Assembly (NCBI GenBank): GCA_023362775.1
Contig: JALMGJ010000015.1
Coordinates: 6,232,501-6,296,500, forward strand
Source: Charina bottae
Lineage: Eukaryota > Chordata > Lepidosauria > Squamata > Charinaidae
Reading direction: 5' to 3'
DNA length: 64,000 nt
Position numbers and translations under genes: made by a program. Within the stretch, counting starts at the first letter, position 1, and each line of letters starts with the position of its first letter. Positions 11,011 to 22,917 of the stretch are shown piece by piece. The notes beneath the pieces were generated by a model, which was not told the origin of the DNA, ran no database searches, and saw nothing but the letters and a program-made list of their open reading frames with translations.

Positions 11011-11255
11011 TCTAATGCAAGCCTTGGCATAGTCATCCAAGACTACCCATCGCTATCCAACTGTCACAGTTTGCTTAGTTTAATCCAATTCAAGCCCCCG
11101 TTTCATGTCCAAAACATTTTGGTCAAAGACCAGTATGGAACAAGACAATCAACAAACTGTTTAAAAGTAGAAGGCCAGATACGAAACCCAAGCTAAAAGG
11201 GTAGAACAGAAGAATATTATCACTACTGTTATCAGCATAAACTGTTCCTCTAAAG

Positions 11256-11545
11256 CAGGGGTGGGGAACCTTTTTTCTGCCAAGGGCCATTTGGATATTT
11301 ATAACCGGGGACTGGGGGGGTGGGGGTGGGGTTTATGGGATTTCCGTGGACCGGGGGCCGGAGTTTGCGGGCGGGAGCCAATCACAAGCATTGGGGGGTG
11401 GGGCTTGCAGGCGGGAGCCAATCACGTGGAAGGGGTGGGGTTTGCGGGCGGGAGCCCCGCGGCCCTTAGGCGGGAGCCCCATGGGCCTTAGGCGGGAGCC
11501 CCGCAGGCCTTATATGGCCCACGGGCCTGACGTTGCCCACCCCTG
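11256..11545. mobile_element. hAT-type MITE, GC-rich
   Basis: The ends are CAGGGGTGGGGAACC and GTTGCCCACCCCTG. Perfect 8-bp duplication CTCTAAAG flanks it (11248-11255, 11546-11553), close to the known hAT preference nTCTAGAn. The interior is a minisatellite of GGCGGGAGCCAATCAC-type units. A second copy lies at 23814-24059. Confidence 0.88.
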
Positions 11546-11911
11546 CTCTAAAGCTACAAAACAGAATGTGATTTATCTTAAGTACTAAACATCAGTGACA
11601 TAAAACTAAGATTCTAAGGCAGAAGTAGACAAAAAGTAAAATCTATCTGTACGTATGTTTATTCAGAGTTATTCCAGGGTTAGCCCTTGTTGTGCTATAT
11701 TAAGGAATGTGGGGATTAGTGAAGTTGAATCTTACCTTGCTGGCAGCATAACAGGGTTTGGCAGTGTCTGAGGAAATGGAGTTACTTTGCATTTAAGATG
11801 AGCAAAGGACTTGCATAAATTTGCACAAAGTGCTCCAGGAATCCATCTAAACCCAAAAGTCAGAAAACTTTTTTTCCTTAAGCATTAACTATACCACTTG
11901 GTAAAACTTTG

Positions 11912-12250
11912 GGCGTGGTGGCTCAGCAGTTAAGACACCAGGCTTGTCAATCGAAAGATCGCAAGTTCGGAGGTTCGAGACCCAAGCGCCGCATGACGGA
12001 GTGAGCTCCCGCACTCGCCCCAGCTCTTGCCAACCTAGCAATTTGAAAGCATGCAAATGCAAGTAGATTAATAGGTACCACTTCGGTGGGAGGGTAACAG
12101 CGTTCCGCGCGTGTCATGCCGGCCACATGACCGCGGAAGCATCTTCAGACAGCGCTGGCTCTTCGGCTAACAAACAGAGATGAGTACCGGCCCCTAGAGT
12201 CGGACACGACTGCACAAATGTGCGGGGGGAACCTTTACCTTTACCTTTAC
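11912..12250 (+). mobile_element. Sauria SINE, full length
   Basis: The head GGCGTGGTGGCTCAGCAGTT and a degraded B box (GGTTCGAGACCC) precede the BovB-like 3' block and a tail ACCTTTACCTTTACCTTTAC. AACTTTG occurs on both sides (11905-11911, 12251-12257). Confidence 0.9.
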
Positions 12251-12847
12251 AACTTTGAGGATTCCATGAAAAGTTTTAGGGAAACCATAGATTGTGCCCT
12301 TGTTTTAAAGACTTGCCTTTTTTTAGTATTCCAAGTTTTTATCCTAATCCTTTGCTTATCCCACTTTGTTCTCTCCTTCTGCATCATATTTTGTTCCCTG
12401 TACAACAATTGTTCATCCTTTGGCCCTCTCTAAGAGGCTTGGGCAAGAGGCAAATCAGAGCTTGATTTTTATCTGTCCACCATGCCAACAAAATGAAGCT
12501 AATTTGCTTGCTCCTCTTTAAAGCGTTATGTTATTTTTAAAGAAAAAAGAGGGGAATCAATAGATACACCGTTTTTAATTTCCAGTTGTACAAGATCAGC
12601 ATGTCCAATTATTGCTTTTTTTCTTTTATAACCAGCCACAACCTCTGGCAAAATAAATCCATTGGCTGTGTATCTCCACATAGGCTGTGAAAATAATAGC
12701 GTTGACCAGATAATTTGAGTCGACACAAAAGAATTATCCAGCATAAAAGAAGCAATCTGTGGTTTCCATAGAAGTACTCTAATTCTGGTTTATGGAGGCA
12801 CAAAAGCCACAATTGCTGCTACATAATGTCTTAAAGCAGAGTTTGCC

Positions 12848-12875
12848 AGGGAGGGAGGGAGGGAGGGAGGGAGGG
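12848..12875. repeat. (GGGA)n microsatellite
   Basis: A tract of about seven GGGA units. I see no gene in the surrounding 12258-12974. Confidence 0.9.
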
Positions 12876-12985
12876 ACCAGCCAGCTCTCTTTCCAGAAAA
12901 CAACCCTGTGTGTTAGTGCCTTAATTAAATGTTATGAGAGAAATCTTTGCCTACATTTCCCATTCTTTAGTCCCACTGTATGAAA

Positions 12986-13325
12986 TTTAAAAAGGTAAAG
13001 ATTCCCCCCGCACATTCGTGCAGTCTTGTCCGACTCTAGGGGCTGGTGATCATCTCCGTTTGTTAGCCGAAGAGCCAGCGTTGTCCAAAGACGCTTCCGC
13101 GGTCATATGGCCGGCATGACGCGCAGAACGCTGTTACCATCCCAACGAAATGTACCTATTAATCTACAGTACTTGCATTTGCATGCTTTTGAATTGCTAG
13201 GTTGGCAAATGCTGGAGCTAGTGTGGGAGCTCACTCCGCACGCAGGGCTAGGGATTTGAACCTCTGAACTTGCGATCTTCCGATCAACAAGCCTGGCGTC
13301 TTACCCGCTGAGCCACTACGCCCCT
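12986..13325 (-). mobile_element. Sauria SINE, full length
   Basis: The head is at the high-coordinate end (complement of GCTGAGCCACTACGCCCCT) and the tail is AAAAGGTAAAG. The B box is mutated (complement of GGGATTTGAACC). The target duplication is ACTGTATGAAA (12975-12985, 13326-13336). Confidence 0.9.
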
Positions 13326-14090
13326 ACTGTATGAAAACCCACATGCAAATAGATTTACCCTGCTTAAGAACAATTCAGAAGAAAGCCTTCATATGCTACA
13401 TTGATACTTCTTGACTCACAAGTGTCTAGATTATTTTTCCCCCCAAAAGCATCAACAGCCTAACTTTGCTTGTCACAATCAGAAGGTTTTTCTACAGCAA
13501 ACAATCTTTTCAATGGGACTGACAGTTGTTGATGAAAAAATGTGTAGCTGTCTGGGCGGAATACCAACAAACATGCTTAGTGTATCTATCACCCACATTT
13601 TCGGGAGGATGGGGTCAAAAAAGGCAAGAGGTTGGCTTCAGTCACAAGATTCTGGTCAATATCTTGATTCTACTGACTCCCTCTCTTGCAAACGCCCTTT
13701 CCTATCCATCTTGTGGAAGAATAACGATGCCCTTTAACTAAAGTTCTTTGTTAAGGACACCTTGGGAAAATCTAACCCGAACCAGGACTCTGATTCCTGT
13801 TTCACAAAAAGAGATCTAACCTGAAAGAGGTTGCAAATGCAGGCTATAAATTAATTTTTTCTTCTTCAGTATACTTCAGTTGGGTTGGAGTCACCTAAGA
13901 TAATCTGAGTAGATGTTTGCTGCTGGATTGGACTGGGACAGCTCTTCCAACACAAACAGGACAAAGAAAGAACAATGTCAATTGGGGCATTTCCAATGTG
14001 AGGTGGGGGTGTATGGATATGCAGCCATCTCCTTTGTCCCTTGAAGGAGGAAGGCTGTGAAATATGAAGGCAAAACCATCTAAAACATTT

Positions 14091-14699
14091 CGTCGATGAA
14101 GGTTCTCAGTCATCCAGGTGGAATTGTCTGTAGCTTGAATCATGTCAACTGGATTTCTATTTTCTCAGTGGAAACGTTTCGCTCCTTATCCAAGAAGCTT
14201 CTTCAGTCTGAGCAAAGTTTGTAAGGGAATCCTTAAATATGTTTCTAGGGTGGCTGTGTGACCTTGTACCTGGGGCTAGGTCATGGTTATTTGAGATGTT
14301 TATTTCTAAGTCCCTTTATCATCCAAAGGAGGATCGTTAAGATTACCTTGCTGTTGTTGAGATTGCTTCTTTGAATAGAGGTGGGGGCCTCAGGCACAAT
14401 CTTTCCCCTATTTCCCTTCCTGCTTTGTCTTCTGTGCCTAGGAAGATTAAGACCATTTCGCAATCTCAACAACAGCAAGGTAATCTTAACGATCCTCCTT
14501 TGGATGATAAAGGGACTTAGAAATAAACATCTCAAATAACCATGACCTAGCCCCAGGTGCAAGGTCACACAGCCACCCTAGAAACATATTTAAGGATACC
14601 CTTACAAACTTTGCTCAGACTGAAGAAGCTTCTTGGATAAGGAGCGAAACGTTTCCACTGAGAAAATAGAAATCCAGTTGACATGATTCAAGCTACAGA
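14091..14699. mobile_element. Palindromic Penelope-like insertion B, long foldback
   Basis: The outer arms match insertion A (TGAAGGTTCTCAGTCATCC to TTTGCTCAGACTGAAGAAGC). The arms extend inward with about 150 bp absent from the other copies (GGTGGCTGTGTGACC, TCATGGTTATTTGAGATG, GGAGGATCGTTAAGATTACC and their reverse complements), around a unique loop of roughly 90 bp near 14365-14455. Perfect 14-bp duplication CATCTAAAACATTT flanks it (14077-14090, 14700-14713). Confidence 0.75.
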
Positions 14700-15245
14700 C
14701 ATCTAAAACATTTGCTGCTCAGTCATTATTTTTTACCCCTCTGACATCCTGGGTCTTTTGCCAATATTTGATTTTACACTTGGTCGGAAGCATTGAACCA
14801 GATGGAGCAGAAACGGATGCTGATTGGAAGAGAAACTTCCATGAGGACCAGTGCTCCTGGTTGGTACGCTGGAACACGAAACACTTGTCTTTTGTAGCAG
14901 CTTTATTTCTAAATATACCCCTGAGTTCTACATAAGCAGCAACAGGTATTTTTTAAACAAGAAAAAATGCTGGATGGCTGCTATCTGGTGCTTTCTGGGA
15001 AATGATGCCTATCTTCCTAGTAAAACTAAAAGTGGTTCTAGGGAGGAAACTGACCACTTTACCTTTGGTGCGTGGTGTTGTTGGATTGTAAACATATTCT
15101 TACATTTCTGTATATATAAATACAAATATATTTCATATTCATATATTAGAAACATTTGCACTTGCATTATGGCTCTGAAACCATGTTGTATTTCCTTGAA
15201 GAGTTTTGTTGACACCCTTCCTTTCTAGCAGGCCTTGATAGATAG

Positions 15246-15619
15246 CTGTGCCCATAGAATAAAGTGTACTTTCCAAGGATAGCTTCTCCAGGGGAAAGAT
15301 ATTGTTTAATAACGGTCAAGGAGCCCTAGCAAGGATGGAAGGAAGTTCCTAATATGGAGTGAAGGAAGGAAGTTCCTAATATGGAATGAGGGTAAGGTGG
15401 AGTATGGGTAACTGAGTAAGGGGTGGTCTTCTAAAGGTGGAGTTGAATGGAATCTATATAATGTGCTATAGGAAGGGGGTCCTGCGCGGCCGCCCACCTA
15501 ACAGCTTGCTGTCATTGCTTTTGCTCTTGGGTGAATAAACTCCTAACTTCATGCAATTGGTCAGTTTCTTTACTCCCGGCTCAGGAACGAACCTGGTAAG
15601 ATAAAATTTACTTCTAACA
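15246..15619 (+). repeat. Second LTR-like candidate
   Basis: The segment has TATATAA near 15456, then a GC-rich block with GGCCGCCCACC, then TTGGGTGAATAAACTCC (a polyadenylation-type signal near 15532) and CTTTACTCCCGGCTCAGG. TATA, about 75 bp, then AATAAA is the layout of an LTR U3-R. It also holds two GGAAGTTCCTAATATGGA repeats. No flanking viral genes or clear target duplication are visible. Confidence 0.4.
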
Positions 15620-15966
15620 GTGTTTTGTAACGAGTTATGCATTCAGCACTCAGGGACCCTTCCCAAAACAACCCCAAGGGCTTCCCTGCCACCCTTGAGA
15701 TGGGAGGAGAATGTGTGCTCCCCACTTCCACCCACCCCCAGTCTCAGGAGCAAGGTTGGCCATACTGCTACCCACGCGCAGAGATTCCCTCTGCCTTCAG
15801 CCTCATCAGTTGCACCCACTCCTCCCTACTTGAGTCTTACCTGTACTAGGAGAGGGTGCTACGGGCCTAATCAATCTCACCCTCTGTTCACTACTGATCT
15901 TTTGTTCTGCAAAGGAGGAAAAGTGCAGAGAATTGAACAGGACACTTTTGGCATCTTCCTCAAGGA

Positions 15967-16087
15967 CAGTGTTTCTCAACCTTGGCAGCTGGAAGATGTG
16001 TGGACTTCAACTCCCAGCAAGGCTGGCTGGGGAATTCTGGAAGTTGAAGTCCACACATCTTCAAGCTGCCAAGGTTGAGAAACACTG
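15967..16087. mobile_element. Palindromic hAT-type MITE
   Basis: CAGTGTTTCTCAACCTTGGC at the left and AAGGTTGAGAAACACTG at the right; same family as 8538-8667. Flanks CTCAAGGA and CTCCAGTA could be a decayed 8-bp duplication. Confidence 0.85.
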
Positions 16088-16155
16088 CTCCAGTACATGG
16101 AAGAACACAAATGCAGCCAGCCCATCCAAAGGGAATATCAATCCTCATGGAAAAT

Positions 16156-16225
16156 CAGGGAAGGGAAGGGAAGGGAAGGGAAGGGAAGGGAAGGGAAGGG
16201 AAGGGAAGGGAAGGGAAGGGAAGGG
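16156..16225. repeat. (GGGAA)n satellite tract
   Basis: About 14 GGGAA units, followed by purine-rich sequence with GGGACA units to about 16315. The long overlapping open frames on both strands here are translations of this purine/pyrimidine-biased tract. Confidence 0.9.
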
Positions 16226-16591
16226 GGTGAGAAAGGTGAAAGAGGGAGGAAAGGGGAGGAAAAGAGAGAGGGAGGGATGGGGAAAGGGACAGGACAGGGA
16301 CAGGGACAGGGACCAGAAAAAGTGAAGGGACGGGAAAGTTGCTTTATAAGTTGCTGGACCAGGGTCTTGCTCCCTGGCAGCCAAAGCACACACACAAAGA
16401 TAGCCACCGAGGCCCACAGCCCAGCAACTGGATGGGAGAAAGCCATCTTGCAATGGGGCCCAGGATCTTGCTGGCTCTTCCTTAAAAAATGTCCACATGG
16501 GAGATTTTCAACCTTCCCAGGAAAGACGACTTTCAATCTAGAACGCCTTGAACCAGCTTCAACCTGCTTCAGCAGCTGGTTGAAGGCTCTA

Positions 16592-16663
16592 CAATGGTGT
16601 TTTCCAACCTTGGCAACTTTAAGATGGGTGGACTTCAACTCCCAGAATTCCCCAGCCAGCATG
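16592..16663. mobile_element. Half copy of the palindromic hAT MITE
   Basis: TTTTCCAACCTTGGCAACTT to CAGAATTCCCCAGCCAGCAT matches the left half of the family; the right half is absent. Confidence 0.7.
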
Positions 16664-17064
16664 CTCTACAAGATGGAGGTTCTGTGTAAGAACATGTCCT
16701 TAGCAAAAAGTTGGGTGTGTCTTCAAGGTAGGACAAGGAACCTACGTTGATGAGCTCTCACTAGATAGGCAATCTTGTTCATGGTATCCATTTGGGGGGA
16801 GCACTTGCAAACGGCTCTCAAAACGCCAAGTGTCTCGACCTGTGGCATCTGCAAAAGCACTTTAAACTGCAAGATAAATACTCCCCTCAATTTTATGATG
16901 CTTTTTAAAATAACTTTCTCAGCCTGTCTCCATTTCTGTACGCCATTTTTTATTTTTATTTTACGGTTGCTCTTTTTCATTGTAATGAGTCGTATCCCGC
17001 AGTGCATACACCCTGGGAGGGCAGGTGCACAGCTCCTAAAATAAAGACCTGCTAAATATTATAA

Positions 17065-17400
17065 GGGGGCGTGGTGGCTCAGTGGGTAAGACGCCAGGCT
17101 TGTTGATCGGAAGATTGCAAGTTCGGAGGTTCGAATCCCTAGCCCTGCGTGCGGAGTGAGCTCCCGCACTAGCTCCAGCTCTTGCCAACCTAGCAATTCG
17201 AAAGCATGCAAATGCAAGTAGATTAATAGGTACCACTTCGGTGGGATGGTAACAGCGTTCCACGTGTGTCATGCGGCCACATGACCGTGGAAGCGTCTTC
17301 GGACAACGCTGGCTCTTTGGCTAACAAACGGAGATGAGCACCGGCCCCTAGAGTCGGACACGACTGCACAAATGTGCGGGGGGTACCTTTACCTTTACCT
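17065..17400 (+). mobile_element. Sauria SINE, full length
   Basis: An intact head (GGGGGCGTGGTGGCTCAGTG), intact B box GGTTCGAATCCC and an ACCTTTACCTT tail. A perfect 12-bp duplication TAAATATTATAA flanks it (17053-17064, 17401-17412). Confidence 0.93.
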
Positions 17401-17432
17401 TAAATATTATAATCCATCTTTTCGTTTAACGT

Positions 17433-17945
17433 CTAGAAACAGAAAATAGATGCAACAGAGATGGGGTGATGGAGCCAGGCCTGAGCAAGAGAACGGACAA
17501 AGTATTTGGCTGGGGTGAACTCTGGGTCTGTTCTTGAGCCAGAATGAACTCCCATCCTCAGTGTGAATAAAATCTTCACATACAGAAAGCCAGAGGTTAT
17601 TGCAATGTGGGGAAAGAGCAGAGGAAGCGACAGATGTGAAGATGCTTCACGGCTCTCTGGTAGAGAAGAGAACCAGGAGCCGCTGAGCAGCAGGTACGGA
17701 AAATAAGCAATTCTCTTGATAGGCCCAAAAGGGGAAATCAGTATTTCCTTCCTCGTTTTTTCTTTCTCATAGGGGTTGTACAATTTGCTTCTTGCAAGCT
17801 TCACTCTTCTGGTTCCAGCACAGAAAGTTACTGAACAGTCACAGCAGAAGAAGCCCAAAGACATTTCCCGAAGCAAATTGAACGTGGTCTGGAAGCCTGC
17901 CGGGGGAATCTGGGCCGGATTGCTATAAATTAAGTCCCCAGCCAA
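17433..17945 (-). other. Unrecognised 170-codon open frame, probably non-coding
   Basis: An open frame starts MAGDLIYSNPAQIPP and ends SVASIFCF. It has no domain I recognise, no neighbouring exon and no clear Kozak or splice context. The sequence is not one of the repeats listed elsewhere. Chance is the likeliest explanation at this GC content. Confidence 0.12.
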
Positions 17946-18148
17946 CCTCCCAGGAAAATGTCACGACTGACAACATTTCTTCTTGTCCAGGCTTTGTGCC
18001 CTTTAATATCGCATGCTCCTGAAAAGCCGATTGCCGCTGCTCTGACGCATTGACAGACGCGCATTCGGCAGGGATCGTTTTCACCTTGAAAAGAGCAGAA
18101 GGAAAGAATGTAGCAATTAGGGGAATGGATCTACTCCATAAATCAATA

Positions 18149-18539
18149 CAGGTAGTCCTCGCTTAACAACCATTCATTTAATGATGGTTCGGACTTATGA
18201 CGGTGCTGAAAAAACCGACTTACGACCGGCTCTCACACTTATGGCCATCGCAGCGTCCCCCGGGTCACATGATCACAATTTGGGTGCTTGGCAGCCGGTT
18301 AGCATTTATGACCATTGCAGCGTCACATGGTCACACGATCACCATTTTCGACCTTCCCAGCCGGCTTCTGGCAAGCAAAATCAATTTGCTTAACAACCAC
18401 ATGGTTCGCTTAACACAGTGATTTGCTTAATGACCACCGCAAAAAAGGTCATAGAATCGGGTTGGATTCACTTACTGACCGCTTCACTTAGGAACTGAAA
18501 TTCTGGTCCCAATTGTGGTCGTTAAGCGAGGACTACCTG
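18149..18539. mobile_element. Tc1/mariner-type MITE (GTAGTCCTCG family)
   Basis: The terminal inverted repeats are CAGGTAGTCCTCGCTTAAC and its complement ending AAGCGAGGACTACCTG, bounded by TA on each side. The interior repeats GTTAAG/CTTAAC motifs in both directions. Related copies occur at about 25895, 27768, 33757, 36696, 43315, 56934 and 63345. TA targets support Tc1/mariner (Tigger-like); the exact family is inferred. Confidence 0.8.
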
Positions 18540-18641
18540 TAGTCCACACTGGCTGTGGATAATGAGGGTTGTAGTCACATATCTCTGGAGGACACCAGTT
18601 TGGGAGACACACTAAAAGTGGGAAGGAAAAATACTTGCTAT

Positions 18642-18773
18642 CAGGGGTGTCCATGGGGAGGTTTAAAAAGTCAAGAGGATAGCCACAATTGTATAAAAAA
18701 ACGAAGGGCTTCAATCACATTGTTGTGGCCACCCTCTTGACAACTTTTAACCTCCTTCCTGGGGACATCCCTG
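18642..18773. mobile_element. Short hAT-type MITE
   Basis: Inverted ends CAGGGGTGTCC and GGACATCCCTG, with AAGTCAAGAGG / CCTCTTGACAA inside. The 8-bp duplication CTTGCTAT is perfect (18634-18641, 18774-18781). Confidence 0.8.
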
Positions 18774-19091
18774 CTTGCTATCCTGCATAATTCTTACTCG
18801 GTGTTACAACAATCAGACCAGGACGCTGAGATGATTGACCAGAAGATTCAGGTCTACCTAATTCTTCACCTGACGTTGCTGGGGAACTTTGGGCCAGTGG
18901 AGGTGTTATAGGGTGGATAAAATGAGGGGAGACCCTCTTCTAAGTTGTTTTGAATACTCAGACAAAACATAAACACAATGAATGAAATTTGATGGTGGAA
19001 CTTATTATCAAAGGAAGTATGGACTCCCCTCCCTGGATGTGTTGAAGCAAAAATTGGACAGTGGGTTCCTGCACTAAACATTGGCTTAGAT

Positions 19092-19347
19092 CAGGGCTTT
19101 CCAAAGTTTTCCCGCGGCGACACACCAACCGCCGTTGGTGTGTCGCCGCGGGAAAACCCGGAAGTGCCGCCGTTGCGGCAGCGTGCAAAAACCCGGAAGC
19201 GCTGCTGCTGCTTTCAGTTTTTGCGCGCCGCCGTGGCTGCGGCGCTTTCAGATTTTCACGCGCCGCCGTTGGTGTGTTGCCGCGGGAAAACCCGGAAGCG
19301 CTGATGGCGCGCCAGCGGGCAAAAACCTGGAAGCGCTGCTGCCGCTT
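19092..19347. mobile_element. Truncated hAT-type MITE
   Basis: It begins CAGGGCTTTCCAAAGTTTTC and carries the CGACACACCAACC / GGTTGGTGTGTCG-like and AACCCGGAAGCGCTG blocks of the complete copy at 59398-59659. The right end is replaced by an A/T-rich LINE-like tail. Confidence 0.75.
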
Positions 19348-19640
19348 TCTTTTTTATAAATTTTATTGAATTTTGAAATACATATTAAAAGTTAGAACAA
19401 GAAATAAAGAAAGAAATACAAAGTAAGAAAAAAGTAAAAGAAAAGTGAAGTCAAGAAAAATAATAAACAAAAGAAATATAGAAAATAGATGACCTCCAAT
19501 CTGTCTTTGGTCTTTAAGTACAATATTTGCTTTAAATGTTGGTCTTTCATACAATACACAGGAACTTTTCTTTGTCATGTACATTTCAATTTCTATAGTC
19601 CAATCTTCTAATCTTCATGTAGGTTTCATCTTTCTATAGG
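19348..19640 (-). repeat. A-rich LINE-like 3' tail
   Basis: Read on the minus strand, the region ends AATTCAATAAAATTTATAAA after a long stretch poor in C. A similar tail occurs at 27445-27560. An L1-like 3' UTR is plausible but not proven. Confidence 0.3.
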
Positions 19641-20035
19641 CTGACCATACGTCCCGTTTTGAACGGGACAGTCCCGTTATTTAAGCATTTTTCAACCGTC
19701 CCGTAGTTTTGATCAAAATCTCAATTTTGTCCCTTTTTTAAACCCGGTGGGAAGGAGGACAGGAAGACAGGAAGGAGGACTGGAGCCGGACTTGCCATTG
19801 GAGGCAGCCCGGAAGAGGCCCTATCAGCGCGGCAACTGGAAGCCCGGTTGCCACGTGCGAGCCCAGCAGCAGACACAGCACCACAGTCCACCCGGTTCCT
19901 GCCTCCTTACCTGATCCTACCGGTGCCGCTTCCTCTGAAGCCGAGATTGTCCGCCCAGCAGTGGTGAGGCCAGGGAAAGCAGGCATGGGAAGGTTGTGGA
20001 AAGGGGGTGCGGGGTGCGTGCGTGTGTGTCTGTTT

Positions 20036-20215
20036 TTGTGCATTTGGTCGCAGGGAGGCTGGGGAAAGAGGGGGTGGGGTGCATGTGTGTGTGTGTGATT
20101 ATTCTGAGCAAGTAATCGCACACACACACATGCACCCCGCCCCCTCTTTCCCCAGCCTCCCTGCGACCAAATGCACCCGCACAGGGAAAACAGATGCGGG
20201 TGCATTTGGTCGCAG
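20036..20215. repeat. Inverted repeat around (TG)n
   Basis: TTTGGTCGCAGGGAGGCTGG at about 20044 is inverted at about 20149-20170 and repeated directly at about 20205-20223. The stem encloses GTGTGTGTG / CACACACAC. It lies inside an element opening CTGACCATACGTCCCG at about 19641, which resembles a hAT terminus. Confidence 0.6.
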
Positions 20216-20234
20216 GGAGGCTGGGGAAAGAGGG

Positions 20235-20235
20235 T

Positions 20236-20284
<49 letters not shown>
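20235..20284. repeat. (GT)n microsatellite
   Basis: About 24 GT units directly after the third arm of the GGTCGCAGGGAGG repeat. Confidence 0.95.
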
Positions 20285-20288
<4 letters not shown>

Positions 20289-22482
20289 GCTGGGGAAAGA
20301 GGATGAGGAAAGTGATTTAGGGTTAAGGAATGAGGGTTACACCAAGCTCCCAAGGAAGGGCATCACCTGCCACAGTGACAAAGGGAGGATCTGTGCCCAT
20401 GCAGCCAACAGGTGTCCTGCTGAGCATGGGCACCTCCTTAAGAGGGCTTCCCGGCAGGTCTTACTGATCAGAGGGGTTCATACCCCAATGAGGCTAAGAT
20501 GTTTAGGGTTACAGTAACTTGTGTGGTGGTCAGTGAGTAAATGAATTAGAATAAACCAGCTGCACAAACCCTCCCTCCCTCCCTCGCTCTCTCTCTCTGT
20601 TCTTGCTCCCCGGCAATCTCCAAGCCAGAGATGGCCAAATCTGAAAGCTGTAAAATGAGTTGTGCTGAGCTTTGCAAGACATTTTTCCCTGGAAAAATTG
20701 CCAGCAGATTAACCCACATTTTGACATTTGTCTTCCATTGTGAACTGGGGGAGGAGGCCTGTTTTATGACAAGTCTATGGGTGATGATTACCTAATAATG
20801 ATGCAGATAATTAAAGATGTAGGGTGATATATGATTTCACAGCACTTATAACTGCTTAATCTTAATCTTATTATGATTTTATTTACAAAATATAATATTT
20901 ATACACTGGTTATTGAACTCCCACAAAGAATTTTTAAATACTTAATAGATGGCATTGTTATTCCTTTGCCATCCAATAATTTTAGAAAGGCAATTTGTTA
21001 TTGGAATAATGAAATGTAGAGTGCTTAATCCTTCAGCAAGGCATTTTAATTAATTGTTTTAATTGATTCCATTTACTAGAGGGAAAAAAAGATATACAAC
21101 TTCTCATACTTACTTGGCTGCAGTGTTTTGACCACTTTCTAAAATTCAGTTTCATTCGGGACAGAGGGAGCTTGCCACTAACTAAATAGAAAATTGAGTT
21201 GCACCCCCTGTATTAATTTCCAGGTGGGTCACCATGTGCATGATCAGGCTTGTGTATCATTACAATCAAGTGTCAGTTGAAAGCTTGGGAGCCTGGGAGG
21301 CACACAGAAGTAAGCCTGTTTCCTGCGTAGTCTATAAGTGAGCTTCTAGCTGTAGGAACATCTTTGGAAAGGGTCTCCCCTGCTGATCTAAGTAACCAAA
21401 CCGGTTCATATTGGAAGAGGTGGTCCCTCAGATAGTCAAGCCCTAAACCATTTAGGCCTGTCCTTCCGCCCCAGCTCGCTGCCTCCTTCAGCCTTCAATA
21501 AGGTACTATGGGAAGTTCCTTGTCACGCCCCCAATAGTCCATCTGTAGTTTCCACTCCTTGAAGTAATATCAATTTAAATGTTCTTAACTGCATCAATTT
21601 CCATTTTTACATCCATATTTATATCCTTGATAGAATCCAATTAGTCTTAAAACATATATATAACAAGTAAAGGCCGTATTTTGTATCAACAGTAATTTAT
21701 ATTTTATTCTAATTCTAATAAAATAAAATATATTCTATTCATACATATCCATAAAAATAACCCTAATTTAAACTTAATCTATATTTAGACTATAATTATA
21801 CCATAATCTACATCTTCCTACATATTTATTTTATTTATTTAATTTATATGACCGCCCATCTCCCCCCATGGGGAACTCTGGGTGGTAATATTTACCTATT
21901 TAACAAATTTTTATATCTACCTATTCCCCTAATACATAACCTAACAACAATTCTCAATAGTATTCATACTAGTAATTATAAAAATAAGTCATCCTATAAT
22001 AGTATTAATTCTAATTCCAACTCAACATCCCATCCTTCATATAACTCCCTAAAATGTTTTTCTAGTTTTCATATACTCTATAACATCAATTTATATTTAT
22101 ATCACTAATTTTATAACCTTTTATCTTACGATTAAAATATCACATTTTTATACATCCATATTTTCTCATATTAATTTTTAACATTTAATATTCCCAACAG
22201 TTATATTACTAGTAGAACTTGATTTATTTAGTACATTTACAAACTCAGTATCCAGTTAAAATCCATGATTTCAATACCTTTATATCCCACATAATGTTAA
22301 ATCTATTCAAGTTATGCCAAAATCATAATATGTAGCCTGTTTTCTTCTGTGTCTCGTGTAAAATGTCAAAACCCATATTTCACAATATCTATCAAATTGC
22401 ATGTTCAGTTTTTCTCCTAGCCTCAACTGCCCCAATATGTTTGTACCAAAATTATAGTGTGTAGCCTGTTTTGTTATCTGTC

Positions 22483-22713
22483 TCATGTAGAGTGTAAGAA
22501 TGTTTTTTGAACCAATGTGTTTAAAATTCCCCTTTCTTGCTCCTCCTCTATCTCAAAAAAAATTTCTTCTGCTTCCATTTCTATCTTTTGTTCCTTTTGT
22601 TCCTGATCTTCCAAAAATAAAATTTCCAGTGATTTCTTAATTTCCGAAAGAGCTTCACAAATCTCCACCTTAAATTCTTGAATTGCTGTTAAGGTTGCTG
22701 TTAAAAAAGCCAT
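22483..22713 (-). pseudogene. Possible LINE ORF1 N-terminal fragment
   Basis: The 76-codon frame begins MAFLTATLTAIQEFKVEICE and continues with a Glu/Lys-rich amphipathic helix (EQKEQKIEMEAEEIFFEIEE). It is a coiled-coil-like start, as in LINE-1 ORF1 or gag-like proteins. The surrounding A-rich sequence on the same strand fits a retrotransposon. There is no zinc knuckle or RNA-recognition motif, and the frame ends early. Confidence 0.3.
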
Positions 22714-22917
22714 TCTTCCCCACCCCCTCTTTTCTCAGGCTGCAGCAAAGGCCGTTCTAGCCAAAACAAATAAATAGTCAGCTGATCTATTCGGATGGAA
22801 AATTACCGGCAGGGTCCATTAAGTAAAAAGTTTTTTAAAATAAAGGAAGAAAAAATTCGATAATCAAAAATAAGCAAAAAGACAGTATTTCAAACAGTTT
22901 ATAAAAGTTTATAAAAG

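Noticed and set aside
16097..16750. Overlapping 174-217-codon open frames on both strands
   Set aside because: They are produced by the (GGGAA)n purine tract, which lacks stop codons on either strand.
17433..17945. 170-codon minus-strand frame as a novel gene
   Set aside because: No domain, neighbouring exon or start context supports it. It is kept only as a very low-confidence feature.
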